From: SKVR01 sp964410015
GTDB lineage: Bacteria > Bacteroidota > Bacteroidia > Bacteroidales > UBA7960
Reading direction: 5' to 3'
DNA: 10,026 nucleotides
Assembly (NCBI GenBank): GCA_964410015.1
Contig: CAYPFV010000122.1
Span: 1-10,026 of the forward strand
The notes under the pieces are model-generated. The model saw nothing but the letters and a program-made list of their open reading frames with translations, was not told where the DNA came from and ran no database searches. Shown piece by piece: positions 1 through 6,868 of this stretch. The position numbers and the translations under genes were made by a program. Every line of letters starts with the position of its first letter. Positions within the stretch are counted from its first letter, which is position 1.

Positions 1-1123
1 AACCGGTTCTCTTGCTGGGATTATTGGTGATCAGTCGTACTTTTTTCACCCCCAGGTGTCTTAATATCTGGGCACCAATACCATAATCTCTTTCATCGGC
101 TTTAAAACCCAGTTCTACATTTGCTTCTACAGTATCTAGTCCTTTCTCCTGCAAATGATAGGCTTTGAGTTTGTTGAGCAGTCCTATACCTCTTCCTTCC
201 TGATTCATATAAAGCACGATACCTGTACCTTCTTTTTCAACCATTTGCATTGATTTGTGGAGTTGTCCACCGCAATCGCATTTACACGATCCAAATATAT
301 CACCGGTTACACAAGAAGAATGAACCCTGACCAATACCTCATCATCGGTTGACCATGTACCTTTGGTAAGAGCGAGGTGAAGTTTTCCGTTGGTAGTTTG
401 TTTGAAAGCGGTGAGTTTAAAATTACCCCATTCTGTAGGCAAGTCAACGGTTATCTCCTGACTGATCAAGCTTTCAGTTTTAATACGGTAAGCAATGAGG
501 TCTTCGATGGAAATAATTTTCAGATCAAATTTTTTTGCCATTTCAAATAATTCCGGCAGGCGTGCCATAGACCCATCTTCATTCATGATCTCCACCAGCG
601 CCCCGGCAGGTTCGAGTCCGGCCAGGCGTGCCAGGTCTATGGCAGCTTCGGTATGCCCTGTTCTTTGTAACACACCGCCCTCACGAGCCTGAAGAGGAAA
701 GATATGACCAGGCCGGCCTAATTCATGAGGTTTTATACTTTTATCAGAAAGAGCTTTGATGGTAGCAGACCTGTCTGATGCAGAAATACCTGTTGTACAT
801 CCGTAACCGATAAGATCAACAGATACAGTAAAAGGGGTTTCGTGTAAGGCGGTATTATTGGGAACCATCAGATCAAGGTTGAGTTCCTTGCATCTTTGAC
901 GGGTAATGGGAGCGCAGATAAGTCCGCGCCCATATTTAGCCATAAAATTTACAATCTCAGGAGTTATATTTTCCGCTGCCGCAATAAAGTCCCCTTCATT
1001 TTCGCGGTTTTCGTCATCTACAACAATTACAACCTTTCCCTTTTTAATTTCTTCAACAGCATCTTCTATCGAATCCAGTTTGATATTCTCAAACCTGGTT
1101 TCTTTGGGTTGGTTTCCAGACAT
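1..1123 (-). CDS. ribBA: RibBA: 3,4-dihydroxy-2-butanone-4-phosphate synthase / GTP cyclohydrolase II, 3' end cut off by the window
   Basis: This bifunctional cytosolic enzyme starts both branches of riboflavin synthesis. RibB makes 3,4-dihydroxy-2-butanone 4-phosphate from ribulose 5-phosphate, and RibA opens GTP to the diaminopyrimidine precursor. My translation gives 374 codons from ATG at 1121-1123 to the window edge. RibB signatures are DDENRENEGD (36-45), RPGH (137-140) and TGHTEAAIDLARLAG (155-169). RibA starts near residue 215 and has three zinc-ligand cysteines, C271, C282 and C284, spaced as in E. coli RibA, then NQEGRGIGL (307-315) and RLITNNPSKR (363-372). Known RibBA proteins are about 400 residues, so roughly 30 C-terminal residues lie outside. 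The start lies inside the 3' end of the GT2 gene (35-bp overlap), which suggests translational coupling. There is no clear Shine-Dalgarno and no room for a separate FMN riboswitch. All visible key residues are present, so both activities are expected. Confidence 0.95.
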   Translation of the reverse strand, partial: MSGNQPKETRFENIKLDSIEDAVEEIKKGKVVIVVDDENRENEGDFIAAAENITPEIVNFMAKYGRGLICAPITRQRCKELNLDLMVPNNTALHETPFTVSVDLIGYGCTTGISASDRSATIKALSDKSIKPHELGRPGHIFPLQAREGGVLQRTGHTEAAIDLARLAGLEPAGALVEIMNEDGSMARLPELFEMAKKFDLKIISIEDLIAYRIKTESLISQEITVDLPTEWGNFKLTAFKQTTNGKLHLALTKGTWSTDDEVLVRVHSSCVTGDIFGSCKCDCGGQLHKSMQMVEKEGTGIVLYMNQEGRGIGLLNKLKAYHLQEKGLDTVEANVELGFKADERDYGIGAQILRHLGVKKVRLITNNPSKRTG

Positions 1124-2285
1124 TTGATTCTATTTTTTTAAAAGATTTAAAAAATCCGATAAATAAAGCAAGATTCATACTGTAAAAATGGGTGATGAAT
1201 CTCAAAAATCCTACATGAACCTTTTGTTTTATAAGCAAAATATCTAACAAAGGTAGTATAAACAAAAAACAGTGAAGTAAGAATGTATAAAAATAAAAAT
1301 TGTTGACGCTTGCCAACAGGGCATGCGAGAACCATGCAAGTATCAAAAAAAAAGGGCCTAGCCACCGAAGCACCTTATGTGAGATAAAACAAAACGACAG
1401 TCCTTTGGTTTGAGAAAACAACAACGAGGAGAAATAACGCAGGTTTTGAAAGTTGCCGGTAGAAATGCGGGTTTTGCGCCGGAATTCATCTTTCAGATTG
1501 TTCGATACATCTTCAAAAACTCTTGCCCTGAGGTTGTTGATACACTTATACCCTCTTTCCAATATCTTCATATTGATAAAAAAATCATCAACCAGGAAAT
1601 TTCGCGGAACCGGGTAATATAATTCACTTCTTATAGCAAAGCATCCGCCGAAAGGGCCCATCATTGTTCCCCACAAAATACTCTCATTTTGCTTTATTTG
1701 CACCTCTCTGGAAATATACGCATTTTCCTGATATGAAATACCGCTTCCATGCATGTTTGTATTCATCATGTGTGAATCAACCAATCCTATACCGGGTTCT
1801 TTGAAATATTTGACCAGTTCAAACAGGGTTGTTCTTTCCAGCATTACATTAGCATCGGTTAGCACAATTATTGAACCTTTCGATCGCTGATACAAATCGT
1901 TGATTACATTGCCTTTACCTCGTCTTTGGTGAAATGGAAAAAACTGCAATTGAGCAAAAGTATGCGTGAGTTTTTCAAGAATAGTGTTGGTATGGTCTTC
2001 AGAAGCATCGGAACCAATAAGTACTTCGATTTTTTGGATCGGATAGGTAGTGTTGAAAATACTTCTTACTTTGCTTTCAATCACTTCCTCTTCGTTATAC
2101 GCAGAAATAAGTATACTTATCTGGGGAAGTTGATCTGAATGACTGTATTGTTTGAAACTCATTTTTTTTCTCCTGGCCAGTATTCCTATTATCCATGGAA
2201 AGAGCACATAAGAGTATAACAGGATGGTAATACTAAACCAAAAAACAAATGATATGATATACAGAAATAATAAATTATTTTCCAA
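1089..2285 (-). CDS. Membrane-anchored family 2 glycosyltransferase (GT2, processive-synthase-like)
   Basis: A 398-residue glycosyltransferase with a GT-A domain facing the cytosol. A hydrophobic segment at about 5-37 anchors the N terminus. The catalytic domain begins with ISILISAYNEEEV (57-69), followed by GSDASED (91-97, nucleotide binding) and LTDANVM (142-148, the DxD-like metal site). GPFGGCFAIR (210-219), VDDFF (232-236, the likely catalytic acid region) and RRKTRISTGNFQNL (269-282, the acceptor/Q..R-type motif region of processive enzymes) come next. Two or three hydrophobic segments follow (about 309-326, 330-353, 366-380). This layout resembles synthases of extracellular polysaccharides or glycolipids, but the sugar donor and product cannot be read from sequence. 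The only start that keeps the first membrane segment is TTG at 2283-2285, 12 nt after the stop of the upstream GT4 gene. The first ATG is codon 42 and would remove that segment. The 3' end overlaps ribBA. Confidence 0.9.
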   Translation of the reverse strand: MENNLLFLYIISFVFWFSITILLYSYVLFPWIIGILARRKKMSFKQYSHSDQLPQISILISAYNEEEVIESKVRSIFNTTYPIQKIEVLIGSDASEDHTNTILEKLTHTFAQLQFFPFHQRRGKGNVINDLYQRSKGSIIVLTDANVMLERTTLFELVKYFKEPGIGLVDSHMMNTNMHGSGISYQENAYISREVQIKQNESILWGTMMGPFGGCFAIRSELYYPVPRNFLVDDFFINMKILERGYKCINNLRARVFEDVSNNLKDEFRRKTRISTGNFQNLRYFSSLLFSQTKGLSFCFISHKVLRWLGPFFLILAWFSHALLASVNNFYFYTFLLHCFLFILPLLDILLIKQKVHVGFLRFITHFYSMNLALFIGFFKSFKKIESNVWKPTQRNQV

Positions 2286-2297
2286 GGCGATATGAAA

Positions 2298-3518
2298 TTA
2301 TTTGCAGATCAATTGAACTTTTCGGGCATAAAATTCTGCTAATGTTTTTGATATTGTTTTATTATTGTAATGGGATTGAATAAATATTGCTGCATTACGC
2401 CCTATTCTTTCAAATCTTTTTTTATCTCTTACCAGGGCATTGATCTGGGCAATAAAATCGAAGGACAAATCTTCTATAATAATGTTGTGTTCGTGCACAA
2501 CATCAATACCTTCGGCACCAATAGATGTAGTAACAATTGTTTTGCCCATTGCCATGCCTTCAATGATTTTCACCCTCATGCCACTACCTGAAAAAAGGGG
2601 AGCAATCATGATGGCATTCTCACGGATGAAAAGTTCGCCATCTTCCACTTCGCCATGAAAAACAACATTTCTGTATTTTCTGAACAACTTTTTCATCTTA
2701 AGGGGAGCATTGCGTCCGGCGATGTGGAATGATAACCCAGGATTCATTTCGAGCAATTCAATCCAAACGTTTTCAAGAAACCAGATCAACCCTTCCTGAT
2801 TGGGAAACCAATCAAGGGTTCCGATGAAAAAAAGTGAAGGGAATTTCACATTACCTTTCTTAAGTGAAAGATTATCCAGGTCGTACCCTACGGGTATGGT
2901 CTGGGAAGGCAGTTGATTGCCCATTCTGTTATATTTACGGGCATCTCTGGATGTAATAGGCAGAAGAAGATCATATTTGTTCAGATAATTGAGTTCGAAA
3001 CGGCGGATTCTTCTGGCTAACAAATAAAAATATTTCCGCTTAAAATAATTTTTTTCAAAATTTGCCGATCTTTCCCAGATTTCATATTCTATGTTATGTG
3101 CTCTGAGAGATATCAATGCTTTGCTGTATTTCCTTATGGTGTCTATATAAAAGCAAAGATAGAGTCCCTCCAGTTGAATAATGTCGAAATGTTCTTTTTT
3201 TAAAAGCCCGATAAGTTGTTTTTCAAATTTACGACTAAAAAAACGGGTTGCATTGTAAGGTAATTTTGAAAAAAGAAGATTAGTAAAAGCATACCAGAGG
3301 TTGATATCCGTATCTACTTCTACATCGAAAATGCGTATGGTGTTTTTTATTTTGGGCGGTAGTGCAGAAATATCTGTGAAATGCTTCGGTGTATTCATTC
3401 CCAAAACGGTAACCTCGTGCCCCAGCTCTGCCAAACCCAGTGAAATGTTTAGTGTAGCAATAGCTCCACCATCTCTGGGCGGATAAGGTATTTTATTGGC
3501 CAACTGCAGTATTTTCAT
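2298..3518 (-). CDS. Family 4 glycosyltransferase (GT4, GT-B fold)
   Basis: A 406-residue soluble or membrane-associated glycosyltransferase with the two-Rossmann GT-B layout. The N-terminal acceptor domain opens with ILQLANKIPYPPRDGGA (3-19), where the GG loop is typical, and carries LRAHNIEYEIWER (138-150). The C-terminal donor domain contains FIGTLDWFPNQEG (231-243), FHIAGRN (264-270), then the phosphate- and sugar-binding stretch from APLFSGSG (306-313) through E320 to GMAMG (321-325), and GAEGI (334-338). The GTLDWxPN and SGSGMR motifs are common in GT4 enzymes of exopolysaccharide and O-antigen pathways. The specific sugar is not predictable. No membrane segment is seen. Its start (ATG 3516-3518) lies inside the end of the permease gene (26-bp overlap). 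Its TAA stop is followed after 12 nt by the GT2 start in the same frame. Together with GT2 it probably acts on one cell-envelope glycan. Confidence 0.9.
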   Translation of the reverse strand: MKILQLANKIPYPPRDGGAIATLNISLGLAELGHEVTVLGMNTPKHFTDISALPPKIKNTIRIFDVEVDTDINLWYAFTNLLFSKLPYNATRFFSRKFEKQLIGLLKKEHFDIIQLEGLYLCFYIDTIRKYSKALISLRAHNIEYEIWERSANFEKNYFKRKYFYLLARRIRRFELNYLNKYDLLLPITSRDARKYNRMGNQLPSQTIPVGYDLDNLSLKKGNVKFPSLFFIGTLDWFPNQEGLIWFLENVWIELLEMNPGLSFHIAGRNAPLKMKKLFRKYRNVVFHGEVEDGELFIRENAIMIAPLFSGSGMRVKIIEGMAMGKTIVTTSIGAEGIDVVHEHNIIIEDLSFDFIAQINALVRDKKRFERIGRNAAIFIQSHYNNKTISKTLAEFYARKVQLICK

Positions 3519-4968
3519 TTTTCTTCCATCTTTTAAAAATAATCATTAATCTATCGGCAATTTTGTTAAACCCTCTCCGGTAGCTATCTATATCGAGTAC
3601 AGGAGAATCGGTGGTGGCCTGTATGATCAAAACCAGCGCAATGGGAAGTAAAGCGGCACTGGACAACCACATTCCCTGCCAGGCAGGCAAAACCCCTTCT
3701 CTGACAAATTTTTCTCCCATAACAGATATTACATGAAAAAACACAAAAAACAATACCGATACTACCACCGGTAAACCAAAACCGCCTTTACGTATAATAG
3801 CACCCAGCGGAGCACCAATCATAAACAAAAGCATACAGGCTATAGAAAGTGTGAATTTGCGATGATACTCTATTTCATACCGGGCCAAACTCCGGTTGCG
3901 TTGTTTAAACTCCTGATGTGAAAAAATAGAACTCTCCTTTGTTTGCCTCAGAGCGTTCATGGTCTGACTTGTTACTTGTTTTATATAGGTAGGATTACTT
4001 TCTGCCAATAGATTAAAATAAACTGCACTGTCGTTCTGGTGCAAAGTCATCCTTTCCAAACTATCCATTATGCTATAGAAATATAGTTTAGAGCGCGTAT
4101 TCAATAAAAAATCTTCTTGCTTTTTCCGGAGTTCTGTGCGCAAAGAGTCCTGAAAAAATGTAAGTTGATTCAGATTGAGCATCCTGAAATGAGAGCGAAA
4201 AAGATCCTGATCGGTACGTTCAAGAGAAAAATCACTCAAATCAAATTTTATAGTCTGTTGGTTAAAATGGGTGCGCTGAAAAGGTTTGGACTTATCTCTT
4301 GGATTTTCGGGTTCCACATCCTGATAATTGCTGCCATCGTAAAGGGTTAAAACCAAAAACTGTTTATCTTCGGTCATTTTCATGGTGCCCCATTCGGCAG
4401 TGGTAAGGTTTACATTTCCTCTCCTGTCGGAGTGGTCATATATTTTTATTCCACGTAAAGTACTTCCATCAGCTTCTTTTTCGTCTACTTTGATCACATA
4501 ATTATCAATTCCCTTGTAATAAATACCTTCAAGAATATTGAACGCAGGGCGTTGTTGTCTTACATCATAGAGCAAAGACCCCATCTTTAGATTGGCATTG
4601 GGCAATACATTATTCGAAAAATAGAAAGCAGCAACTACCAAAATACCTGAAATAAAAACCAGCGGCATCATAATTTTGGTCAGAGAAATTCCTGCAGATT
4701 TAAGCGCTACAAGTTCATAGTTCTCTCCCAAACTACCCATGGTCATGATAGAAGAAAGCAATATAGCCAAAGGCAACGCCATAGGCACAAAAGTAGCAGA
4801 GGCGTAAAACAACAATTCACCGATTATGTACCATTCGAGCCCTTTTCCTACCAAATCATCAATATATTTCCATAAAAACTGCATCAATAAAATGAACAGC
4901 GCAATGAAAAATGTCATTACAAATGGTCCAATATAGGTTTTAATTAAAAGGGTATATAACTTCTTCAT
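3493..4968 (-). CDS. LptF/LptG (YjgP/YjgQ) family permease
   Basis: A 491-residue inner-membrane protein of the LptF/LptG family. In the Lpt machine these form the channel pair driven by the LptB ATPase that extracts lipopolysaccharide for transport to the outer membrane. Three membrane segments lie near the N terminus (about 13-35, 50-74, 98-118), with the conserved cytosolic ENYELVALKSAGIS (82-95) coupling loop between the second and third. A periplasmic domain follows (about 120-365), then three more membrane segments (about 371-391, 398-416, 432-450). EYHRKFTLS (367-375) and IGAPLGAIIRKGGFG (384-398) are typical of the family. Proteobacterial members are about 360 residues. The extra length is mainly a charged, helix-rich stretch at about 265-365, which long Bacteroidota homologues commonly have. 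LptF and LptG cannot be told apart here. It is the first gene of the minus-strand cluster. Confidence 0.92.
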   Translation of the reverse strand: MKKLYTLLIKTYIGPFVMTFFIALFILLMQFLWKYIDDLVGKGLEWYIIGELLFYASATFVPMALPLAILLSSIMTMGSLGENYELVALKSAGISLTKIMMPLVFISGILVVAAFYFSNNVLPNANLKMGSLLYDVRQQRPAFNILEGIYYKGIDNYVIKVDEKEADGSTLRGIKIYDHSDRRGNVNLTTAEWGTMKMTEDKQFLVLTLYDGSNYQDVEPENPRDKSKPFQRTHFNQQTIKFDLSDFSLERTDQDLFRSHFRMLNLNQLTFFQDSLRTELRKKQEDFLLNTRSKLYFYSIMDSLERMTLHQNDSAVYFNLLAESNPTYIKQVTSQTMNALRQTKESSIFSHQEFKQRNRSLARYEIEYHRKFTLSIACMLLFMIGAPLGAIIRKGGFGLPVVVSVLFFVFFHVISVMGEKFVREGVLPAWQGMWLSSAALLPIALVLIIQATTDSPVLDIDSYRRGFNKIADRLMIIFKRWKKNENTAVGQ

Positions 4969-4993
4969 TGATGAATCTATACTTGTAAAATCT

Positions 4994-5022
4994 TTAATTT
5001 AATTTATTCATGATTTTCCAAA
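4994..5022 (-). promoter_or_regulatory. Weak candidate promoter proximal to the permease gene
   Basis: On the minus strand, TTTG (5022-5019) is followed after 17 nt by TAAATTAA (5001-4994). The second box matches TAnnTTTG at only part of its positions. The position would give a leader of about 20 nt before the ATG at 4968. Such boxes are easy to find by chance in A/T-rich DNA, so this is only a possibility. Confidence 0.2.
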
Positions 5023-5065
5023 CAAAAAACAGGAGCAAAAATAATTGATGTTGCATAGTCTTGTT

Positions 5066-5084
5066 TTTCAGTGCATGCCTGAAA
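5066..5084. repeat. 19-nt near-palindrome, hairpin or operator candidate
   Basis: TTTCAG (5066-5071) and CTGAAA (5079-5084) are perfect inverted arms around TGCATGC, which itself contains the palindrome GCATGC. In RNA from the minus strand this gives a 6-bp stem with a 7-nt loop. It overlaps the GAAAC arm (5081-5085) of the neighbouring small hairpin, so the two structures cannot form together. It could equally be a protein-binding site in DNA. Confidence 0.4.
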
Positions 5085-5100
5085 CCCATATTCCTGTTTC
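5081..5100 (-). repeat. Small hairpin containing repeat copy 1 (ATATTCCTGTTT)
   Basis: GAAAC (5081-5085) and GTTTC (5096-5100) form a 5-bp stem. On the minus strand the loop contains AGGAATAT. The 12-nt repeat at 5088-5099 recurs exactly at 5305-5316, where it again sits in a hairpin with AAAC/GTTT arms. Confidence 0.35.
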
Positions 5101-5299
5101 TATCTTTCGTAATCAAAGTTCAACAGCAGGCAGTACTTTAGAAAGCTGGCACCAACAAAACGATGTCTTTCTAAATTATTATTCAATTTTTAATTCTCAG
5201 GAAATATTTTTATTTCGTATAGTTGAGCAATCTTAGCAACATCCTTCTGTAATCATGACCTTAAACTTTCAATTCTATTTTTCATTATGCTGATTATAA

Positions 5300-5316
5300 A
5301 AACAATATTCCTGTTT
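5300..5316 (-). repeat. Small hairpin containing repeat copy 2 (ATATTCCTGTTT)
   Basis: AAAC (5300-5303) and GTTT (5313-5316) flank AATATTCCT. The minus-strand loop again contains AGGAATAT. It shares an exact 12-nt stretch with 5088-5099, 217 bp away. The stem is short and would be weak alone, so the repeat of both sequence and geometry is the main support. Confidence 0.35.
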
Positions 5317-5467
5317 ATGATAAAAGATTTGGGCATAAAAAGTTATTTCACTCAACTGCTACCACCGAATATCTTTAAATAATGCTGGCAGATTTAAAAT
5401 TTCTAACCTGCTCCTTCCTCTATATTCAATTAAATTTCAATAATTTTGGATTTCAGAATTTGGTGTG

Positions 5468-5496
5468 CAAAGATACAACTCATGCTTCATTTTAAA
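5468..5496 (-). promoter_or_regulatory. Bacteroidota-type promoter facing the permease operon
   Basis: On the minus strand the sequence reads GAGTTGTATCTTTGCAC, a perfect TAnnTTTG box (TATCTTTG, 5475-5468). A TTTA element (5496-5493), one base from the TTTG consensus, lies 17 nt upstream. This is the best match to the Bacteroidota sigma factor consensus that I found in the window. Transcription would begin near 5462 and run left, giving about 490 nt of leader before the permease ATG, unless the product is a separate small RNA. Confidence 0.6.
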
Positions 5497-5652
5497 GGTA
5501 TAATTTAGTAATTTAATGTACAACATCTTTTGAAAAATAAAAAGATTGAAATAATAACGGATAAATTACCGCTTCTCTGATAATCATTCAATCGCTTTTA
5601 GACTGTGCAAAAGCATACAATAAGCGGATAGTTATCGGTAAATTTCTCTGGA

Positions 5653-6597
5653 ATGTTTTTGGAAAAGAGAACAAGCATTGAAAAATCAAAACAAATGGAC
5701 ACATGGTATGAACACATAAAGGCATTTTTGATGTTTCTCAGATTTGAAAAATCGCTTTCTCAAAACAGTATTGTTGCTTATGAAAAGGACATCCACCAAA
5801 TGAAAGATTTCATTACAGCAAATCATCAGGGCGTTGATCCCACACAAATTTCTACAGACCAGATATCTGATTTTTTGCGATCGATGGCCAGTATTTCCGG
5901 ACGTTCGCAAATGCGCAAATTGTCGGCCATAAAATCTTTTTACAACTATCTGCTTCAAGAAAATATGATCAGTAAAAATCCTGCCTCTTTGTTGAGCAGT
6001 TCCAGACCCGGAAGAAAACTTCCTGTGATACTGGAAATAGAGGAAATTAATAATATGGTCAACTGCATCGACCTCAGCCTTCCAGAAGGACAAAGAAACA
6101 GAGCGATCATTGAAGTTCTTTACGGTAGTGGATTAAGGGTATCGGAACTGGTAGAAATGAAATTAGACGATGTTTTTTTTGAAGAAGAATTTTTGAAGAT
6201 CACAGGCAAAGGCAACAAGCAAAGACTGGTACCCATTGGCGGCGAAGCTCTCAAACAAATGAAAATTTACATCCAAAACCAACGCAAAACAGTTTTGCCA
6301 GCAAAGGGTTTTGAAAACTATGTTTTTTTGAATTCAAGGGGAAAGAATCTTACCCGTGTAATGATCTTTTTGATTGTAAAAGACTTGGCTGCCAAAGCAG
6401 GCATATCTAAAAAAATAAGCCCGCATACTTTCAGACATAGTTTTGCCACACATCTGGTGGAAGGTGGTGCCAACCTAAGGGCAGTGCAAGATATGCTCGG
6501 GCACGAATCTATAACAACTACCGAAATATATACCCATTTAGACAGACAATACCTGCGCGAAAACCTTATTTCATTTCATCCCAGAGGCAGGTTATAA
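5653..6597 (+). CDS. xerD: Tyrosine recombinase XerD
   Basis: XerD works with XerC at the chromosomal dif site to resolve chromosome dimers at division. The N-terminal SAM-like core-binding domain spans about 18-105 and the catalytic domain about 123-305. All catalytic residues are visible with the same spacing as in E. coli XerD: R162 (GSGLRVSE), K186 (TGKGNKQR), H258 and R261 (PHTFRH), H284 (LGHES) and the nucleophile Y293 (IYTHLD). The C terminus (ENLISFHPRG) is XerD-like rather than XerC-like or phage-integrase-like. From ATG 5653 the protein has 314 residues. ATG 5695 (codon 15) would give 300 residues, the family norm, and aligns better with known N termini, so it may be the true start. 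Neither has a Shine-Dalgarno. No dif site, attachment site or mobile-element genes are near, so a housekeeping role is likely. Confidence 0.93.
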   Translation: MFLEKRTSIEKSKQMDTWYEHIKAFLMFLRFEKSLSQNSIVAYEKDIHQMKDFITANHQGVDPTQISTDQISDFLRSMASISGRSQMRKLSAIKSFYNYLLQENMISKNPASLLSSSRPGRKLPVILEIEEINNMVNCIDLSLPEGQRNRAIIEVLYGSGLRVSELVEMKLDDVFFEEEFLKITGKGNKQRLVPIGGEALKQMKIYIQNQRKTVLPAKGFENYVFLNSRGKNLTRVMIFLIVKDLAAKAGISKKISPHTFRHSFATHLVEGGANLRAVQDMLGHESITTTEIYTHLDRQYLRENLISFHPRGRL

Positions 6598-6707
6598 AAG
6601 CAAATTATCTTCCTTTGTTTTTTTTCTTATCAAAAGTTGCGATCTGTTAATTGCAAACGACCTTTGGAAACACAATCACGGATCAGGAAATTCGTTGATA
6701 AATCATC

Positions 6708-6780
6708 AGATCGTGTTTTAACCGAAAAAAATTACCCCTGAAAATAGATCGTGAAAACCCCAATAAAAAAACCGAAAATA
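6708..6780. repeat. Paired direct repeats upstream of the TPR gene promoter
   Basis: AGATCGTG occurs at 6708-6715 and again at 6746-6753. ACCGAAAA occurs at 6721-6728 and 6771-6778. The order is the same in both units (AGATCGTG, then ACCGAAAA), with 5 nt between them in the first and 17 nt in the second. They lie just upstream of the promoter-like boxes at 6787-6815, where activator sites would be expected. This may be chance in low-complexity DNA. Confidence 0.3.
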
Positions 6781-6786
6781 TGGGTG

Positions 6787-6815
6787 TTTTGTATGAATAT
6801 TTCTAGTTAATTTTG
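6787..6815 (+). promoter_or_regulatory. Candidate Bacteroidota promoter of the TPR gene
   Basis: TAATTTTG (6808-6815) matches TAnnTTTG exactly, and TTTTG (6787-6791) lies 16 nt upstream as the -33-like element. The predicted start near 6822 leaves a leader of roughly 45 nt before ATG 6869. An imperfect inverted repeat, AAAACCCCAATA (6754-6765) with TATGGGTGTTTT (6779-6790), overlaps the upstream element and might be an operator. Confidence 0.5.
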
Positions 6816-6868
6816 TAACACAGATACCATTATTTTTTGATCATAAATTCTTCAACTTTCCACTTTTA

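Larger units (their letters stand above)
4969..5652. other. 684-bp gene-free region between the divergent permease operon and xerD
   Basis: I find no convincing gene here. The longest frame is a 63-codon stretch on the plus strand (5045-5236) with no recognisable motif. On the minus strand a 27-codon frame (5253-5336, MPKSFIINRNIVFIIS...) is too short to support. What the region does hold is a canonical Bacteroidota promoter box facing left (5468-5475), a weaker box near the permease start, a 12-nt direct repeat (5088-5099 and 5305-5316), a 19-nt near-palindrome (5066-5084) and a 7-bp inverted repeat, GATTGAA at 5544-5550 with TTCAATC at 5587-5593. These fit a long 5' leader, a small RNA, or two divergent promoter regions. 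Confidence 0.6.

Noticed and set aside
495..692. Plus-strand frames overlapping ribBA, the glycosyltransferases and the permease
   Set aside because: They are antisense to well-supported genes with full motif sets and have no recognisable features of their own.
5045..5236. 63-codon plus-strand frame in the gap before xerD
   Set aside because: No recognisable motif, no promoter or ribosome site pointing at it, ordinary noncoding-like composition, and it lies antisense to the probable leader of the permease operon.
5253..5336. 27-codon minus-strand frame, hydrophobic middle, within the permease leader
   Set aside because: Short enough to arise by chance in A/T-rich DNA; no supporting translation signal beyond its ATG.
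5405..5445. GGAAGGAGCAG string on the minus strand resembling the conserved loop of signal recognition particle RNA
   Set aside because: The required flanking bases of the SRP loop and a long complementary hairpin are missing.
5653..6597. Tyrosine recombinase as part of an integron, integrative element or phage
   Set aside because: The sequence is XerD-like in length and C terminus, with no attachment repeats, cargo genes, excisionase or relaxase nearby.
6596..6625. Possible terminator after xerD (AAAA-CAAA with TTTG-TTTT and a T-run)
   Set aside because: The stem is almost all A-T with a bulged G and would be too weak; the T-run alone is not evidence.
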